DNA of 64,000 bases from Branchipolynoe longqiensis (taxonomy: Eukaryota > Annelida > Polychaeta > Phyllodocida > Polynoidae), in assembly GCA_030323885.1 (NCBI GenBank), contig CM059199.1:41548590-41612589 (forward strand), written 5' to 3'. Positions 62,573-64,000 of the stretch are shown in pieces. Both the position numbers and the translations under genes were made by a program. A model generated the notes under the pieces. The model made no database searches. It had not been told where the DNA came from and saw only the letters and a list, made by a program, of their open reading frames with translations. Position 1 is the first letter of the stretch, and every line of letters begins with the position of its first letter.

Positions 62573-63243
62573 TCAGTCCTTGTGACACTTCATCCGTCGG
62601 TGTGACTTTGCCCCGCACTTACTGCACCAGTGACCGTAGCCGCAATCCTCCTCTGTCCGGCCGCATCCCGAGTCCTTATTCCATTGGAAGCAAGCCCTCT
62701 TGCGATCCTTCTCTAGGCGCCGCATCAAGTTGAAACAGGAGGATCCCGCTCCAGTTTTGCCCATCCCACCCCGTCTGATGCTCTCGTGGCCATAGAACAT
62801 GGTGCTCGTGGCGTTGTACGCTTTGCCGAAAGCGGCAAAGACCAGGGTCTCGGCGAGTCTCCTGATCTCTCAGTCGTAATCAACATGAACCAAGTCTTTG
62901 AACATGTCCAATTTTGCTTTCAGTGATATAAAGTGTAAGTGCTCCATGAAAGCCGTGCTATCTTTTTTCGTGGTTCCTTCTATGTCGAGGAACCACATGA
63001 GTGAGGCGCCATAGAGCTCATGAGCGTTGAGTTTACGGAGGTCTTTTTTCCCAGCAATGAAACGTTTAATCGACCACTTACTTCTCCGTCTCCTTGAACT
63101 GCTCCTTGATCGGCTCCTTGATCCTCCCTTTCCAACATGTTGATCCGCTCCTGTAACTTGCGCTCCCCCTCCGACATATCCAAATCCGCCAGAGTCTGGC
63201 TCAGTTCATCCTGAGAGTCCATACTCGGTGAGGATTTTGCCAT
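62573..63243 (-). pseudogene. Gag-like protein with CCHC-type finger, broken
   Basis: ATG at 63243, 63 bp inside repeat A1. The first part has a Glu/Gln-rich, probably coiled-coil stretch ('LDMSEGERKLQERINMLE'). Near 63080-63110 the frame shifts, and the continuing homologous-looking frame meets a TGA at 62872-62870 before resuming at 62800. The last part holds 'ACFQWNKDSGCG', 'DCGYGHWCSKCGAKSHRR' and a final Cys, the Cys/His finger found in the ORF1 product of Ngaro/DIRS elements. Two lesions mean the copy is not functional. In the intact family the product binds the element RNA. Confidence 0.65.
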
Positions 63244-63305
63244 CTGTCCCGTGTAACGTCTGGTAATCCTGACTAATTTCCCTCCGAGTCCTCCTGTGTG
63301 AGCTT

Positions 63306-63408
63306 GTGGTGGATAGAGGGGGGTGGGGCCCAGAAGGGGCCGAGCAGGGGCCCCAAAACATTATGGTCTATTCTTTATTTATATTTACATAATCACTTAT
63401 ATAGCACA
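63306..63408 (-). repeat. Split direct repeat A1
   Basis: Left terminus on the element's own strand. 103 bp, matches A2 at 60796-60886 apart from a 12-bp insertion. Probable promoter (CTATATAAG, ATATAAATAAAG on the minus strand). Confidence 0.85.
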
Positions 63409-63456
63409 TATATGATGCATAATGTATTATACAAGTATAAATGCTAGGAGAACATG

Positions 63457-63493
<37 letters not shown>
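63409..63493 (+). repeat. V-like start motif and (TA)n
   Basis: ATGATGCATAATGTATTATA CAAGTATAAATGC at 63413-63445, followed by TA repeats. The motif recurs at 63778. Confidence 0.55.
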
Positions 63494-63497
<4 letters not shown>

Positions 63498-63728
63498 GAG
63501 TTCAGGCGTAAAACCCCGTAAGCACCAATTCAAAAATCGAGCTAAACATTGGAATGAAATCTTCAAAAATTTAATTTGGTTTAATTCCTAATTTTTTGTT
63601 CATTGTGCCATAACCATGTGATCATGAGAAAAGTGGAATTAGTGAGAATTAAAATTATTTTCAGGTAAAAATCTTTTATTTAAACTACATGTTTGGATTG
63701 GTGTTTACGGGGATTTGCGCCTGAACTC

Positions 63729-63733
<5 letters not shown>
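63494..63733. mobile_element. MITE-B copy 5
   Basis: 240 bp between 'tgaagagttcaggcgtaaaa' and 'gatttgcgcctgaactcttc'. (TA)n on both sides. The best-preserved MITE-B. Confidence 0.8.
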
Positions 63734-63772
<39 letters not shown>

Positions 63773-64000
63773 TATATGATGCATAATGTATTATACAGTT
63801 ATAAATGCTAGGGAACATGTAGATTCTTCTTCTTATTCCTTCATAGTGACTGTGGTTCAGTGCCTCCACCTCTCACGCCTCACACACAGGAGGAGTTATA
63901 TATCTATCCCTATATCTCTATATATATCTATAATGGAAAGCAAATCAATTCCAGAAATACAACGTTTTACAGCCACACATTTTTCTCTTGTCCAACAGAA
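63734..64000 (+). repeat. (TA)n and a V-like stub, running to the window edge
   Basis: TA tract 63733-63765, then GATGCATAATGTATTATACA GTTATAAATGC (63779-63810), a 90-bp body with 'tgcctccacctctcacgcct' 'cacacacaggaggagt', and another TA-rich tract. Unassigned sequence from 63928. Confidence 0.5.

Larger units (their letters stand above)
60608..63408 (-). mobile_element. Ngaro/PAT-type tyrosine-recombinase retrotransposon, internally deleted
   Basis: On the minus strand the order is A1 (63408-63306), gag-like gene, RT open frame, B1 (60967-60888), A2 (60886-60796), a 108-bp spacer, B2 (60687-60608). Split direct repeats in the order A1-ORFs-B1-A2-B2 are diagnostic of Ngaro/PAT/VIPER elements of the DIRS order, which integrate with a tyrosine recombinase and lack target-site duplications. 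None is seen here. B1 and B2 are identical over 80 bp, so the copy is young. At 2.8 kb it is about half the usual length because the middle of pol is missing. Confidence 0.8.

Overview
The window looks like eukaryotic, animal, repeat-dominated DNA, most likely from a marine mollusc (probably a gastropod; inference). I found no host gene that I can support, no rRNA or free-standing tRNA gene, no bacterial-style operon and no CRISPR array. The mollusc assignment rests on two dispersed-repeat cores I associate with molluscan genomes: the 'caatagccgatgtc' core (3545-3600, 32952-33030) and the 'catcggctatt...ggaaacccgctgc...ggatcttttatatg' core (39865-40143, 42906-43075).

Layout. About 37 full or partial copies of one tRNA-derived SINE (called SINE-1 here) lie across the window in both orientations. 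Two other tRNA-derived families occur: SINE-2 (including a tandem dimer and a tandem trimer) and SINE-3. Several non-autonomous DNA transposon families are present: MITE-A (termini TTAAAGCTGCATAGTCCGAT), MITE-B (termini TGAAGAGTTCAGGCG, always next to TA), MITE-C (hairpin termini around GTACTGCAGTAC-like palindromes), MITE-D, a pogo-like MITE, a 985-bp TIR element, and a fold-back family U. Family T is the most unusual: terminal inverted repeats near GGGCCCTGTCACACTA enclose copy-specific minisatellites with 10-11 bp periods, and five of six copies carry a palindrome-like core near TTTTGTGCATGCACAAAA at a near-constant 172-183 bp from one end.

Coding remnants are all from retroelements. At 60608-63408 (minus strand) there is a Ngaro/PAT-type tyrosine-recombinase retrotransposon with split direct repeats in the order A1-ORFs-B1-A2-B2, a broken gag-like gene, and a reverse transcriptase open frame that ends in what looks like the last segment of the tyrosine recombinase, as if the middle of pol was deleted in frame. 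At 57033-58129 a 5'-truncated non-LTR element keeps a complete RNase H domain and has a 10-bp target-site duplication. At 52821-53385 and 23190-23436 there are 3' ends of another non-LTR family.

Other large blocks are simple or tandem repeats: a 1-kb polypurine tract (8915-9960), G-rich minisatellites (11626-11985, 36054-37110), a pyrimidine 28-bp minisatellite (23840-24330), a 63-bp array grown from a MITE terminus (27034-27840), three 198-bp units (13484-14090) and a 22-bp array (35085-35835). Three SINE-1 copies sit exactly between long direct repeats (about 135, 250 and 340 bp), which is far longer than usual target-site duplications. The only regulatory-looking host sequence is a CpG-rich stretch with four CACGTG boxes at 35964-36053.
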